This document shows, piece by piece, positions 11,301-20,800 of a DNA stretch of 64,000 nucleotides (position 1 is the first letter of the stretch; every line of letters starts with the position of its first letter). A program made the translations under genes and the position numbers. The notes below the pieces were generated by a model. That model did no database searches, was not told where the DNA came from, and was given only the letters and a program-made list of their open reading frames with translations. The stretch is taken from positions 1 through 64,000 of the forward strand of contig CAJNDS010000739.1 of assembly GCA_905221605.1 (NCBI GenBank). The letters are read 5' to 3'. The DNA comes from Symbiodinium natans (taxonomy: Eukaryota; Sar; Dinophyceae; Suessiales; Symbiodiniaceae).

Positions 11301-11484
11301 TTCAGCATCGATGAGCAGAAGGTGGCTCCTGCGGTTCACCACTTGAACTGCAATGAGCACCTGCGCCATGCAGGCAAAGCAGCTAGTGGATCAGTTTGAT
11401 GTGGACAAAGATGGCTGGATAGACGTCAAGGAGTTCGAGGTGCTAGCGTTGCAAGCTCTGGGGGAACCAAAGAGAGTCATGTGA
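2372..11484 (+). CDS. Class I fumarate hydratase, 5' partial, 33 visible exons, probable C-terminal EF-hand pair
   Basis: Iron-sulfur fumarase (fumarate + water to malate). Exons: 2372-2407, 2490-2537, 2822-2881, 3042-3115, 3385-3447, 3616-3652, 3793-3851, 3962-4016, 4080-4166, 4300-4323, 4452-4483, 5035-5078, 5184-5239, 5332-5387, 5436-5473, 5543-5580, 5678-5727, 5926-5974, 6376-6407, 6462-6504, 6632-6690, 6763-6786, 6897-6920, 10128-10177, 10263-10283, 10344-10384, 10575-10610, 10762-10803, 10883-10930, 10992-11036, 11157-11185, 11264-11321, 11374-11484. They join in frame to 523 codons including the stop. Family blocks appear in order: [164 protein letters not shown]. The three likely cluster cysteines are present (PSCQDTG, AACPP, ASCP). 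The N-terminal ~100 residues are missing upstream. Fumarase identity is very sure; single exon borders are less so (5473 could be 5476). The fusion to EF-hands rests on phase and spacing only. Confidence 0.9.
2936..3025 (+). repeat. TTTAGGG array filling fumarase intron 3
   Basis: About 11 TTTAGGG-type heptamers, clean in the right half. It lies in the intron between the exon ending LRYSQ (2881) and the exon starting VAPLNMFEE (3042). The array stops some 16 nt before the acceptor. Confidence 0.95.
3127..3340 (+). repeat. Variant heptamer array TTAGGGC, then TTAGGCC, then TTTAGGG, in fumarase intron 4
   Basis: About 17 copies of TTAGGGC are followed without interruption by about 11 copies of TTAGGCC and 3 of TTTAGGG. 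The array makes up about 80 percent of the 269-nt intron 3116-3384 and starts about a dozen nt after the donor. The block order suggests two successive single-base variants, each amplified locally. Confidence 0.95.
3497..3583 (-). repeat. Degenerate CCCTAAA array in fumarase intron 5
   Basis: Imperfect CCCTAAA units (with AAACCCTAAAA, CCTCAAA and similar spacing changes) between the exon ending GGGSANKT and the exon beginning LLQKTKGV. Its orientation is opposite to the arrays in introns 3 and 4. A further short degenerate TTTAGG cluster lies in the next intron at about 3676-3720. Confidence 0.85.
4350..4416 (-). repeat. Degenerate CCCTAAA cluster in fumarase intron 10
   Basis: Roughly eight imperfect CCCTAAA/CCCGAAA units in the 128-nt intron 4324-4451, immediately upstream of the exon encoding GIGAQFGGK. 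Confidence 0.8.
5985..6040 (+). repeat. Degenerate TTTAGGG cluster in fumarase intron 18
   Basis: About eight imperfect TTTAGGG/TTCAGGG/TTAAGGG units starting 11 nt downstream of the GA donor that follows the exon encoding [10 protein letters not shown]. Confidence 0.85.
7025..7130. repeat. TA/CATA microsatellite cluster
   Basis: Three (TA)n tracts separated by CATA-type sequence, inside the giant fumarase intron. Confidence 0.9.
7434..7646. mobile_element. Fold-back (MITE-like) element with ~65-bp inverted arms
   Basis: The left arm 7434-7498 and right arm 7581-7646 are imperfect reverse complements over their whole length. Shared blocks include GAATCAATCTACCAA, GATTTCATAGCT and CAGTCCACAAGGCTAA. 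The loop is about 80 bp. There is no coding capacity, so it would have to be non-autonomous. No convincing target-site duplication was found. Confidence 0.8.
7990..9110. repeat. Tandem pyrimidine-rich repeat, two related unit families
   Basis: Units of about 105 bp (about 8000-8300, with TCTTTGCC, CTTCTTTTCCTTTG and CAAGTCCAGACCGTCT) are followed by units of about 124-135 bp. The latter share CCTCAGGCCTCATCGTCTGA, CTCCTGCTTTTGT and GAAGAAGGCC, with the GAAGAAGGCC block starting near 8446, 8581, 8714 and 8838. The long open frames across it follow from the repeat and low stop-codon density and have no protein homology I recognise. Confidence 0.85.
9208..9305 (-). repeat. Degenerate CCCTAA cluster
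   Basis: Imperfect CCCTAAA, CCCTACA and CCCTGAA units late in the giant fumarase intron. Confidence 0.8.
9451..9525 (+). mobile_element. Truncated copy of the TTGGGATGTTCCCCC inverted-repeat element
   Basis: The left end matches the intact copies at 34452-34551 and 60308-60392 (TTGGGATGTTCCCCCTTAT, then CAG.GGTCCT and GTACCCCTATTA). The right-hand inverted arm is missing. Confidence 0.7.
9825..9965 (+). repeat. G-tract region in the giant fumarase intron
   Basis: About 140 bp dominated by runs of 3-13 G separated by single T or short T runs. It could form quadruplexes in DNA or pre-mRNA. A similar shorter G-run is at about 7357-7400. Confidence 0.8.
11157..11484 (+). CDS. Two EF-hand calcium-binding motifs, probably the C-terminus of the fumarase
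   Basis: Three exons, 11157-11185, 11264-11321 and 11374-11484, read [10 protein letters not shown] | [19 protein letters not shown] | [18 protein letters not shown]... to TGA at 11482-11484. EF-hand loop 1 is [12 protein letters not shown], loop 2 is [12 protein letters not shown]; both keep acidic residues at positions 1, 5 and 12, with Gly at position 6. The first intron here has a GA donor, the second GT. No start codon for a separate gene is seen between the last fumarase exon and 11157, and phases match (0 to 0) if the fumarase exon ends at 11036 with a GC donor. The alternative is that the fumarase stops at TAG 11049-11051 and this is another gene with an unseen start. Confidence 0.75.
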
Positions 11485-12275
11485 GATTGAAGTGTTCCCC
11501 TGGACAGCTCATGCTTTTCAAGAGCGAGGAGTTGAAACAGCAGCTTGGCATGCAAAACTGTTTTGTTCTGTTTTGGCCGATGTCATTTCCGCTGCAGTGC
11601 CGTCGCTCCCGAAAAGATGGGCCTGTGCTGCAAGTTGCTGAGGCAGATGCATGCATAAGTGAGCCAGGAGCCGAACACTGGTGCTTCATCTTTGGGTCCA
11701 GAAATGCCCGCACATAGCGCAATACTGCATATATACCGTCATGGCAGCGTCTCTAGCTTCTCCTGTTGCTAACTGGAGCCCGGGTACTTCGAAAGGCTGT
11801 TTGTGCCTGCAGAAGATGCCCTGCCCTGCTCTACTGGCTGGAGCATCAGCACGCTCCTTCGCAGTGCGTTGCAGTCGTGTAGAGAGCAATCACCAAAACA
11901 CCGTTTTTGCTGCTGCAATCCGCCGGTACGTGTTCCCCGTCTCTTGTACAGAGGGCTGCCGGCATACCATCTTGGCGGATACGAACATGTGTACTACGAG
12001 TTAGCCACCTGAGAGTGCTGCAGCCACTGAAAGGCACCCCCCCATTTTCCCCTCCCTTCTTACTCTTAGACGTCTTTTGGGGACATCCGCGTGGCAAGAG
12101 AAAGCTGGCAGCTCGCCAATGAATCGTTTACCTCGGGTTCCAATTCACTCTCCTGGATGCCTTGCTGGTGAAGCGGCCGGGAGACAAGTGCAGCAGTCTG
12201 AGATCAGAAAAGCAAGCTCCCTTGCTCAGCTTGCTCCCTTGGGCGCCATCTCTAGGGTTGCAAAAATGCCACCCC

Positions 12276-12330
12276 TAAACCCTCAGCCCTAAACCTAAGC
12301 CCTAAACCCTAAACCCTGAACCCCCCAAGA
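12276..12330 (-). repeat. CCCTAAA cluster
   Basis: About six to seven imperfect CCCTAAA units. Confidence 0.85.
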
Positions 12331-12538
12331 CCACAGAGTTGAAGACACTGGGGGGGGCGGTGGCCTCTTCAGCTTTGTGTTCACCTGGAGAGGTCGTGGC
12401 GCGGGTGGATCTGAGCCTGTCGGGAATCCCAGGCTGCCTTAGGCTACCAGGTTGCCCGATGGCGTGGATCATTCTGGGTCCATCTTTGGGAGGTATAGCA
12501 AGGTAAAGGGGCACTTGTTGGGAACAGCGCTCCGATAT

Positions 12539-12600
12539 GGGGGTTTACGAAAATAGGGGTACCCTTTTTTGGGGTCCTTATCATAAGGGAATCCTACTTT
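12539..12600 (+). mobile_element. Copy of the GGGGTACC dispersed element (family A)
   Basis: Reads GGGGTTTACGAAAATAGGGG, TACCCT, TTTTGGGGTCCTTAT and GGGAATCCTACT in order. It matches 35468-35574 (complete), 38715-38770, 25561-25635, 35764-35866 and, inverted, 14277-14332. Confidence 0.75.
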
Positions 12601-12957
12601 GTTCTTGGGTGCCCTGTTGTCGCAAACCCCCTGTCACGTTTAGGGCAGAGCGCACTCCAACGCTTCCCTGAGTCCAGCCGGACAGCAGCGCCTGGTGCAA
12701 GTTCTGGTGGCGGTGGGCCCTCTCATGAGCTATCTGGCCTCGTGCGCCGCACAAGGGTTCATCAAGTCATCTTTGCCTTTGTAGAGCTCGTTACGTTGGG
12801 GGCTTATTCGTTTGGACTTAAAGATTCTTGAGAACATGTGTGAAAGGGAGGGTTGGAGCCTCGCTGCGCAGCAGTTCCAGGTACCTCTGGTGCTTTCACC
12901 GAGACGATACGCAGATATCTGAAATGCTGGCTCCGCTGGTGCTCCCGCTCACGTTTA

Positions 12958-13335
12958 AAGTACATAATGATAGAATAAGATAATCAGATGAGAAGATGAG
13001 AAAAAGATACTAAGATATTAAGATATTATCTGAATGAAAAAATATCTAAATAAATAAATATATATATATATATGTATATACATGTATAGATATTCAGATA
13101 TGAAGATATGAAGGTATGAAGGTATGAAGATACCAAGATATCAAGATGTTAAGACAATGAGATGAACAATACTCAATAATGTAATAGCATCATGGTATAT
13201 TCATATCGTAATATTAAGATAGAAGCATGCAACAAGGTCATAATTACATGAAATACTGTACTACTGTAATCATGCAATCATGCAATGACGTCATACTTGT
13301 ACTAATATACTCATATAATCATGTAAAAATATTTG
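12958..13335. other. AT-rich island
   Basis: A sharp drop in GC with ATA/TAAGATA-type simple sequence (AAGATAT, TATGAAGGTATGAAGA, a short TA run at 13059-13082). No frame is open for any useful length. Similar islands lie near 16380-16560, 33670-33960 and 36660-36980. Confidence 0.7.
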
Positions 13336-13553
13336 GGGAGGGCAGCTGGTTACCTGCTTCATGATCCCCAGACCCCTGCGGCCCGAGGCCTCGGCCAAAC
13401 CGGTTTTGAAGCAACGAAACGAAGCGCAGCCAGGCCTACATCTCGAACGGTCTGGCAGTTGGTCTGATGACCATCTTCGTTCACGTTGAGGAGCAGGCCC
13501 CCAGTCTTCCAGGTGACATGCGGCAGCTTTGGGATTCAGTCGACGTGTTAAGG

Positions 13554-13684
13554 GGTAGGGTTTAGGGCTTGGGGCTTAGGGCTTAGGGCTTAGGGCTTGG
13601 GGGCTTGGGGTTTAGGGCTTAGGGCTCAGGGCTTAGGGCTCAGGGCTTAGGGCTTAGGGTTTAGGGCTTAGGGTTTAGGGTTTA
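13554..13684 (+). repeat. Mixed TTTAGGG/TTAGGGC array
   Basis: About 18 heptamers mixing TTTAGGG, CTTAGGG, CTTGGGG and CTCAGGG. These are the same variant types as in fumarase intron 4, here interleaved rather than in blocks. Confidence 0.9.
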
Positions 13685-13961
13685 CGGCGTTTTGATGTTA
13701 CTTGTAACGTTGTATCGTTCTTTCAGTAGATAGCCAGCTGCCTTTATGACTAGGAAGCAGGTCGAGTTCAATGAAGAAGGGCCAGTGCTTGACGGTGAAC
13801 ATATAAGTCAGCTTCTTTTCTGAAGCCCGCCTGCTGCAGAGGAAAATGGCGCGATGGTGCCATTCTCCTTCAGAGGAGTGCTTTACCTGGACGTCTTTGG
13901 CTGGGTCTCCCAGAAGCAGGATGCTGCAGGACAGTTCAGGGGAAGGGCACAGGGAGGGCAA

Positions 13962-14058
13962 CCCTAAACCCGAAACCCTAAACCCTAAACCCTAAACCCT
14001 AACCCTAAACCCTAAACCCTAAACCCTAAACCCTAAACCCTAAACCCTAAACCCTCAA
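13962..14058 (-). repeat. CCCTAAA array
   Basis: About 13 near-perfect CCCTAAA units, with one CCCTAA register change in the middle. Confidence 0.95.
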
Positions 14059-14139
14059 CCATTTGAGCGCGAGAAGTGAACCTGTGCGGCGAGGAGACGC
14101 GAAGGCCTGGACCTGCATCTGTCTAAGTCTTTCTATGTG

Positions 14140-14332
14140 GGGGGGTCTCAGGGTTTGAGGATTTGAGGGTTTGAGGGTTTGAGGGTTTTTAGGGGTTTGA
14201 GAGTTTGAGGGTTTGAGGGTTTTTAGGGGTTTAGGGTTTTGGGGTTTTAGGGTTTAGGGGTTTAGGGTTCAAGTGGTAGGATTCTCTTATTATAAGGACC
14301 CCAATAAGGTACCCCTAAGTTCGAAAACCCCC
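14140..14332 (+). repeat. TTTGAGGG variant array followed by an inverted family A element
   Basis: At 14140-14270 the unit changes to an octamer-like GGTTTGAG with TTTTTAGGG interruptions. At 14277-14332 the reverse complement of the GGGGTACC element follows directly (GTAGGATTC, ATAAGGACCCCA, GGTACCCCTAA, TCGAAAACCCCC). Confidence 0.75.
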
Positions 14333-14738
14333 ATGTCTGAGCAAGCACATGCAGATGTCAGGGTTGTTCGATCCTGTCAGGCAGAAGTCGTCGCCAATCT
14401 CCAGGCCTTGTCCTCAGAGTCGTGCTGCCATCACTCTGCACTTTGCCTGAAGCCTAGGAGAATTCACCATCTTCTGGGGGGAGGCCTTTGGAACTTGGAG
14501 TTTTCTCGAGGCGCACCTTGCCACTGGTTGCCAGGAGGGATGACTCAAAACCGGCTGCATCGGCAGTGCAGTATGCCTGCTTCTCAAAAATATGGGAGGA
14601 TGGAGTGCTCCAGCACTTGTTCTGGTAGAGCAGTCTTTAATCTTTGGCCAAGGACTGCTATGGAAACTCATTGCCATGCAAAGCTGCTGACAGTGGGCTG
14701 CCAGGCTCCCTAGAGGCGAGCTGAAGTAATTAACTTCA

Positions 14739-14822
14739 TCTAGGGTTTAGGGTTTAGGGTTTCGGGTTTAGGGTTTCGGGTTTCGGGTTTAGGGTTTAGG
14801 GTTTAGGGTTTAGGGTTTCGGT
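14739..14822 (+). repeat. TTTAGGG/TTTCGGG array
   Basis: About 12 heptamers in which TTTCGGG alternates with TTTAGGG. It sits about 55 bp upstream of a coding exon's acceptor. Confidence 0.95.
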
Positions 14823-14879
14823 TTCATGGGTGCTCAGGTTGCGATTGAATCCGCTGCCAACTGAGAAACTACTTGCCAG

Positions 14880-14969
14880 GATCTGCGGTACCTGCCTGGG
14901 GCACCGCGCGCCTGGGACACCGTCAATGCCATGGACCCCCCGGCCAAGGATCTGCGGAGCAGGGCTCGG
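14880..14969 (+). CDS. Isolated coding exon, function unknown
   Basis: A 30-codon frame between CAG (14877-14879) and a GT donor (GTGAGA, 14970): starts DLRYLPGAPRAWDTVNAMDP and ends DLRSRAR. It is in phase 0 at both ends, has amino-acid use typical of coding sequence, and the flanking splice sites fit the pattern of this genome. The opposite strand is also open. Family unknown. Confidence 0.45.
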
Positions 14970-15387
14970 GTGAGACTGGATCACATCGGAAGTCTGATAT
15001 CCAACTGCTTGGCTCCTTGACCGCCACTGCCGAGCTCAACATGTCATGAGCAATGTGAAGTGAGAAAGTAGCTCGCAAGCATGCCGCCACCATGTCCATC
15101 CATTAAGACGGCAGCTGAGAAAGCAACAGCACTCAGCTCACGCCACACGCCGCCAGCCATGGTGTGTTGCTCATCGCATCTCCGCATGTAGCGTCTCCGC
15201 GCTTCTCAAGCCGACGCTCGCTTCGAGGCGTGGTGTAGTATTCCGGTTGTAACTCCAGGTTAGTGGCTTCATCTACTCATACTGCCAGGCCATGAATGTT
15301 CCCTTCTTGCCGCTGCTGCTCTCCAAGAGCGCGCGTAGACGCCTTTTGGCCGCCGTGCTGCAATGGAAGTCTGCTTTCTGCATGCAG

Positions 15388-15545
15388 GCATGCAGAGGGA
15401 CTCAGCTTTCCATGACTGAGGATGAGATGCAGCAGCATGTCCTGGAGCAGTGCACGAAGGACCATGCGCCGTTGTCGCTTGTAACTGTTCTCCATTTGCA
15501 GTGAAGGGGGAGGTGTACTTGCGCGCGAAGTTGACATCGCCAGGA
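15388..15545 (+). CDS. Possible exons, function unknown
   Basis: A frame after CAG at 15385-15387 reads TEDEMQQHVLEQCTKDHAPL (15412-15471). Another after CAG at 15499-15501 reads KGEVYLRAKLTSPG. Both look like protein, but the second acceptor is AG|T, unlike most here. The frames could also be chance. Confidence 0.3.
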
Positions 15546-16379
15546 TCCTGCCATGCCCGATGCGCTGCAGAGCTTAATCACATCCCTGGTGCGGGTGGCC
15601 TGGCTAAGCAAGTTCTGGGCACCTTAGAAGGGGAGGAGAAAGATAGAGGAGGAGCTGCAGATCACAAGGTTTCTCGAGGTGTAAATGTAGTAGAGCCTGA
15701 ACAGCACACGTGGCATGCTTCTCACGGCAACGATCGCGATCGGTGCTGGCTGAGCTACTGTTTCCGGCAGGTTTTCTGGGCTGACATGGTCGTCGAGCTC
15801 GAGCTTCTTGCAGTCACATAGCATTGCTTTGTAGGCTCTTGGTGGGATGCTGCTAATGTCAGGCGTCTAAAGCCTCGTATCTCCGAGGCTAGATGCTTCG
15901 TCCCGTAGACGCGAAGATGAGGAGGAGGAGTCGACAGGCAACTGGCTGCATTTGGGGGGCTCGCCGTCTTGTTTCACGCACGCTGATGGCTCTGGGCAAC
16001 ATCACTTGATCTTACTTGTATGTGGCTTAACCAAGCCTGCTGGTCAACACCCAGACCCGCTACTGTAGTGTGAAAGTTTTTGGGCAGACACAGATGTCGT
16101 GTTTCCCGTCTCGAACTTGAATTCAAGAGCAACCCGAATATCTAAAACCATACAAAGGCAATTGCACGTGAGGGCATATGTTTGCATGTCTACATTAGTA
16201 TATCAATAAAATGCCAGATGATTATGTAACTAGATTTTTCTGACGAAACGGCTATATTCCTATATTGGTTGTGGCCTTTCGCCTGTTTCCGAGGCAGCCT
16301 CCCACACGGACCTCTTGGTCCGGATCTTGGCTTGCTGGCCAGGGAGGAGAGATAGGAGCAGCAATGGAAAGCACCTGCT

Positions 16380-16560
16380 ACTGTATTGCTATATTGTTGT
16401 ATTATTACGCTACGTTAATACATTTCGATAGTATGACATTTCTGGATAATTGGGTTATTAGATGATGAGATTATTAAAGATTTAGGTAATTGGATTACTA
16501 AATTTGTAAATTATCCTAATATTTTGTATTAGTATAATTTTCCATTAGTATATTATCACA
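16380..16560. other. AT-rich island
   Basis: Low-GC sequence rich in ATTA/TAAT words just left of the longest telomere-like array. No coding frame. Confidence 0.6.
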
Positions 16561-16682
16561 TCATTGTAAACGCTTGCGCGCGCCGCCTCGGCAGCCGGGC
16601 CGGCCCCAGGACAGGAAAGGAGGAAAGAGGGTTTCGCAAAAAAAGGGGGGGAGGGGTCGCCCCAGTCCCACAGCAGCTTGTA

Positions 16683-16938
16683 GTTTAGGGTTTAGGGTTT
16701 AGGGTTTAGGGTTTAGGGTTTAGGGTTTAGGGTTAGGGTTTAGGGTTTAGGGTTTAGGGTTTAGGGTTTAGGGTTTAGGGTTTAGGGTTTAGGGTTTAGG
16801 GTTTAGGGTTTAGGGTTTAGGGTTTAGGGTTTCGGGTTTAGGGTTTAGGGTTTAGGGTTTAGGGTTTAGGGTTTAGGGTTTAGGGTTTAGGGTTTAGGGT
16901 TTAGGGTTTAGGGTTTAGGGTTTAGGGTTTAGGGTTAG
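16683..16938 (+). repeat. Longest internal TTTAGGG array of the window
   Basis: About 36 near-perfect TTTAGGG heptamers, interrupted only by one TTAGGG register slip and one TTTCGGG. Non-repetitive sequence continues on both sides, so it is interstitial. Confidence 0.97.
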
Positions 16939-17493
16939 CTTGTGAGCAACAAGCCCGGCTTTCAAGGGACAGCCGAGGCGAATTTTCTGGCTCCATTGTT
17001 CTACTTCGACATTACTATATTGTTAAATTATGACTACTGTGACTTCCGAGGCCGGGCATTGTCACCATGGTAGTGGCCGGCCTGTTTGGCTGGGTGGCTT
17101 CGGAGTGTCAGTCGCCTCAGAGCTTTGCGCTGCAGGTTAGGCGCTTCTTCCCTCGCTGGCAGCAGCCAAGACCTGAACTGTCCAGAAAAGAATCTCAGGT
17201 GAAATCAGATGCAGACAAGATGTCATGTTGCACGGATTGCGCAGCATGCATGCCAGTTGCAGTTGGCTGTCCTGCAGGTCAGCAGCGAGAAGAAGAACTG
17301 GCTGCCGCACCCGACATAGCCATGACCATAGCCACACGTTGTACTGAGTCCTTCGTTGTGCAAAAGTCTGAATGGATTATCCAGTGGTGTGGAAGAGGCC
17401 ACTGGCATTCTGCAGGCATTGGGGCATGTCAAGCAGATCATCATACTTCGCTGTAGCTTTGGACTTTGTTTGTTTTGACAGCCGAAGCCTGCA

Positions 17494-18155
17494 GGTGCTT
17501 GTGGTTGAGGCTCGTGACTTGGTGCCCGTACATGGCATTGGCACGAACCCTTACGTGCCTTGGGCTCAGCCAGCCTAGCAGGTGCTAGGAGTCCGCACTT
17601 GGCTGAAGCAGAGCCCATGACGAGCTGGCGCTAGGCGTGGACGCCTGGGCGAGCAAGTCCGGCGGAGTCGAACAGTCTGGACACAGCCGAGCTTTATGCA
17701 ATTAGTTCCCGCACTACTCGCAGTAACCGCTCCTGTTCAAAGCCACTTCTAGCTCAGGCACAGAGAGACACAGATGAGAGCGGTATCTTTTTTGGCAGGA
17801 GCAACCTGAGACCAGCTTGGAATTGCCTCATGGAGTTCCCGGTGGTCTCAACTCGAGGTGCAAGCCCTATTTCAGTGTGTTGTAGCTGCATCCTTCAGAC
17901 ATCTTTCAGGTTTGGATCTCACATGCCCAGGCAACCTAGAGCTGGAGGTCATGAGCCGCGCACCCCTCTTTGGCCTCTCGGACTGCTTTCGGGCTCCGGG
18001 TTTAGGGCTTAGGGTTTGGGGTGTAGGGCGTTTAGGGTTTAGGGTGCATTGAGGGTCGGGTGGGTTCAGGAAATGAACACGTCGCCCCCAGGTGGCGACA
18101 CGCGACTTGGCTACGTTTCCCTGAGCCTGGACGACATTACCTCTCCTGCGTCGGG
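17494..18155 (+). CDS. C2 domain protein, fragment in five small exons
   Basis: A single C2 (Ca2+/phospholipid-binding) domain can be followed in order: VLVVEARDLVPVHGIGTNPY (17494-17554, GT donor), VLGVRTWLK (17582-about 17608), SNLRPAWNCLMEFPVVS (17799-about 17850, matching the NPxWNExFEFPV core), NLELEVMS (17931-about 17955) and GDTRLGYVSLSLDDITSP (18092-about 18150, matching the LG...I.L.DL end). Acceptors at 17493, 17581, 17798, 17930 and 18091 are all AG|G. The N- and C-terminal parts and any partner domains were not resolved; candidate later exons lie at 18.6-20.8 kb. C2 identity is fairly sure, the exact exon ends are not. Confidence 0.65.
18000..18052 (+). repeat. Short TTTAGGG cluster in an intron of the C2 gene
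   Basis: About six imperfect TTTAGGG/TTTGGGG units between the NLELEVMS and GDTRLGYV exons. Confidence 0.8.
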
Positions 18156-19237
18156 CTTGGCTGCTGCGACGAGAAGACGCGGGCATCCAGATCACTTAAA
18201 TTTCCAAGCTCCGGCAACCTCAGGCGGCGGTTCTGACCACTGGCCCAGGGGACTCCCAGTGCCTCAGCAGCCTGCAACCAGGAAGTTCAGGACCTGAGCT
18301 GGAAGAAAGAATGTCAGGCTGGCCTACCGCTGCGAGCCTCTCTTGGGGGCCCAGAGAGGGGAGCTGGTCCTTGCCTCAATCGCAAGCTGACTGTCTGAAT
18401 TTAGATTTAGCAGAAAGTAGTAAGGTTCAGACAGCGTACGTTTTTGTTCTGACCAAGAGTCTACGATGTTTGGCACGTTGGTTGAGGTCTTGGTTTGGGC
18501 TGTTTGTGTATGCACGCTTTTTGCTTAGTCGAAGCTTCCTCTCCTAAGCCCACCTTGTTGCAGTATGGTTTTCACAACAGAGTCCCATAAACGAGGAGTA
18601 TACTGTTTGGATGTGTAGCAGGGGGTACCTGTATGTCAGGAAGAACCTCATTCCAGTTCAGGTGCTCATCATGGATTACAAGAAGCTGCAGGCAGTGCGC
18701 CGTCGGCTATCTTGCTCTGGCCTAAAGATGCGGGCAGATTGCAGCATCACATCTCCCGGCGTTTCTGGGGCACAGAAATCCCTGTAAAACCCTACACCCA
18801 CCGAGGTGGTGCTTTCGGGAATTCATTGCTCCGTCGAGCAGCACAGCCAGGAACCCCAGCAGATTGCCGCACACGATGGATCCATGAACGTTTTGAGGGT
18901 GGACCTGGGGGTCTTTCCTGGGTTGCTCGTAAGGAAGGATCTTAGATGAAGTTGCACCAAAAACAAGGCAGCCATATGATGTACAGTAGCACGCGTAGCC
19001 GAATCAAGACAAAGCCTCGGAACCAGCAGGCGCTGCAACACAGCGTCTCGGGCTGGTTGTTCGGAGTCGCTGGTCGTGTCATTCGATGTTGTCGAGGGGT
19101 CTTTCTTGAGATAAGGGGTTCAGCCTATAGACAGCATCAGTTAACTACTAATATGAGCCCGACTCATAGCATCGAGCCCAGCGTCCGTGGCTTGAGGTTC
19201 AGGGCCTTCTTCCTCTACCACTACTGGCCCTGTCCAG
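18156..19237. other. No gene resolved
   Basis: A phrase RKNLIPVQVLIMDYKKLQAV at about 18637-18696 is protein-like but crosses a possible acceptor. Nothing else can be supported. It may belong to introns and exons of the C2 gene. Confidence 0.3.
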
Positions 19238-19288
19238 CACGCAGTTGCGCTGTTGCTCCTTGAAGCCAGGGCTGATCTTCGCCCCAGC
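19238..19288 (+). CDS. Possible ankyrin-repeat exon
   Basis: After CAG (19235-19237) the frame reads HAVALLLLEARADLRPS, which fits the second helix and turn of an ankyrin repeat (V..LLLxxxAD). The acceptor is AG|C rather than AG|G, and it is a single half-repeat, so this is tentative. Confidence 0.35.
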
Positions 19289-20739
19289 GTGGCGTGATAA
19301 GGTGATAAGTCTATCTTCCAGATGTACATGCATGAGCCGATTGATATCTGCTTATTGCCAGCTGGCCTGTTTTCGTTCTGCAGCCGGGGAGCAGGTAGGT
19401 TGCAACAAGCCTGCTCTCCAAGTTGTACTCTGAGCCAGGCTACTGTCTTTGAGCCCGTTTGTGTTTGTTCGGGTGGTGTTTTATACAGCCAGGCCCCCAG
19501 TCTCGCATTGGAGCCTTGTACCTTCCTGTGATGTTTTCTATGTGCTGGACTCCCGAGGTTCTTTTGCTGTGTTTATGCGTCCCGTGGCCTCCTGATGAGC
19601 ATCAGATCGTTCAGTTCATCCTCGCGTGCAAGGGAACAGCTTGGGCCTCGACTTAGGGGTTTTTGTTATCGCCATCAACTCGAGTTACTCCGCTTGCTTG
19701 AATCCCAAGCCTTGAAGCAAGAAAGCCCGGCTAGCGGCTAGGAGGGTGAGGCGGGTGCGCTTGAAGCTCAAAATGTCTAAGTGAGACAATTTGCACGAGC
19801 GATTTACCTTCGACAGTTGACTTCGACTGCTAGCAGATACCGTCCAGAGCAGAACATCTGCATCACCCAGGCCATTATCTCGGATGGTGTGAAGAACTCA
19901 GAGTCAAGGATTCTGAAGCATCTTGCCCCTGCGATGCTGTTAGGATGCTGGAAGCTTGCACTTGGCAAAAAGGCCGGGCGTGTCTTCTATGGGATCTTCA
20001 CCTACTACCTGTGTGCCCTTCACTGAGGACATACGCCAACCCCTACCAGGGCAAACCAAAAGAATCCTCATGCCTTCATTTAAAGAACCTAGGCCAGGGA
20101 GGGCACCTGCTCCACTGGCGGTGCTCCTGGAACGGGCGTGAGCTTCACATATGTGGCGCTGGATCTCTACCAGGAGGTGCGCCCATGTTCCATGATGTTC
20201 CGTGATCCGTGGCTTTTGGGGGGCATGAGATGACGCAACCTGAGACCCCTGAGCCTGCAGGTGCTCGTTTGGGCCGTGAGAGGCTCAGGCTGAAAGATGG
20301 CAAAGCTGCAGCTGAGGATTTGGCGCAGACCTGCCTGAGGTTTGCTTCCTGCTCCTGCCCCATAGCTTGCCGTACCTGAATCGGGGGACCGGAGCGTCAG
20401 GCGAGGAGAAGGGCCAACGGCCAAGGGTGGAGCCGAGGGGAGCCCCTGTCTGCCATCACTTCAGCCGGAAGGTGCGGGTGATGTGCAGAGAGACGTGAGC
20501 ACAGAGGACGGGACATGACACCACAACCTTACAGAAGGGTGGCGAAAGCTTGAGCCTAACTTATTGGGGCTGCGACCACTTGGCTTCGGAAATGAGAATG
20601 AGATGCAGTGATCCAGAGGACGTGCATCGTGGAGGTCGCATGCAGGCACTGCTGCAGTCGGGCCCTGATCTCTGGACTTCCTATGTCTTCCTTTATTTGA
20701 GGGATCCTTCCCCCCTCCCCCCCCCCCCTTACTGCTCAG

Positions 20740-20800
20740 GTACAACATGCTGGTGTTTGCGATCAGCCTGGCGATCTTCCTGACATTGCCGGGCACTTGA
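20740..20800 (+). CDS. Terminal exon with a hydrophobic tail, gene unknown
   Basis: After CAG (20737-20739) a frame reads YNMLVFAISLAIFLTLPGT and stops at TGA 20798-20800. The 14 hydrophobic residues look like a C-terminal membrane anchor. A pyrimidine tract rich in C precedes the acceptor. It could be the end of the C2 gene at 17.5 kb, since many C2 proteins are tail-anchored, but 2.5 kb between them is unresolved. Confidence 0.4.

Larger units (their letters stand above)
11485..13552. other. No gene recognised
   Basis: Holds a CCCTAAA cluster (12276-12330), a short dispersed element (12539-12600), an AT-rich island (12958-13335) and otherwise unreadable sequence. Scattered 60-100 codon frames have no recognisable motif. 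Confidence 0.5.

Noticed and set aside
16683-16938. A chromosome end (true telomere)
   Set aside because: Unique sequence continues on both sides and dozens of similar short arrays occur through the window, so these are interstitial repeats.
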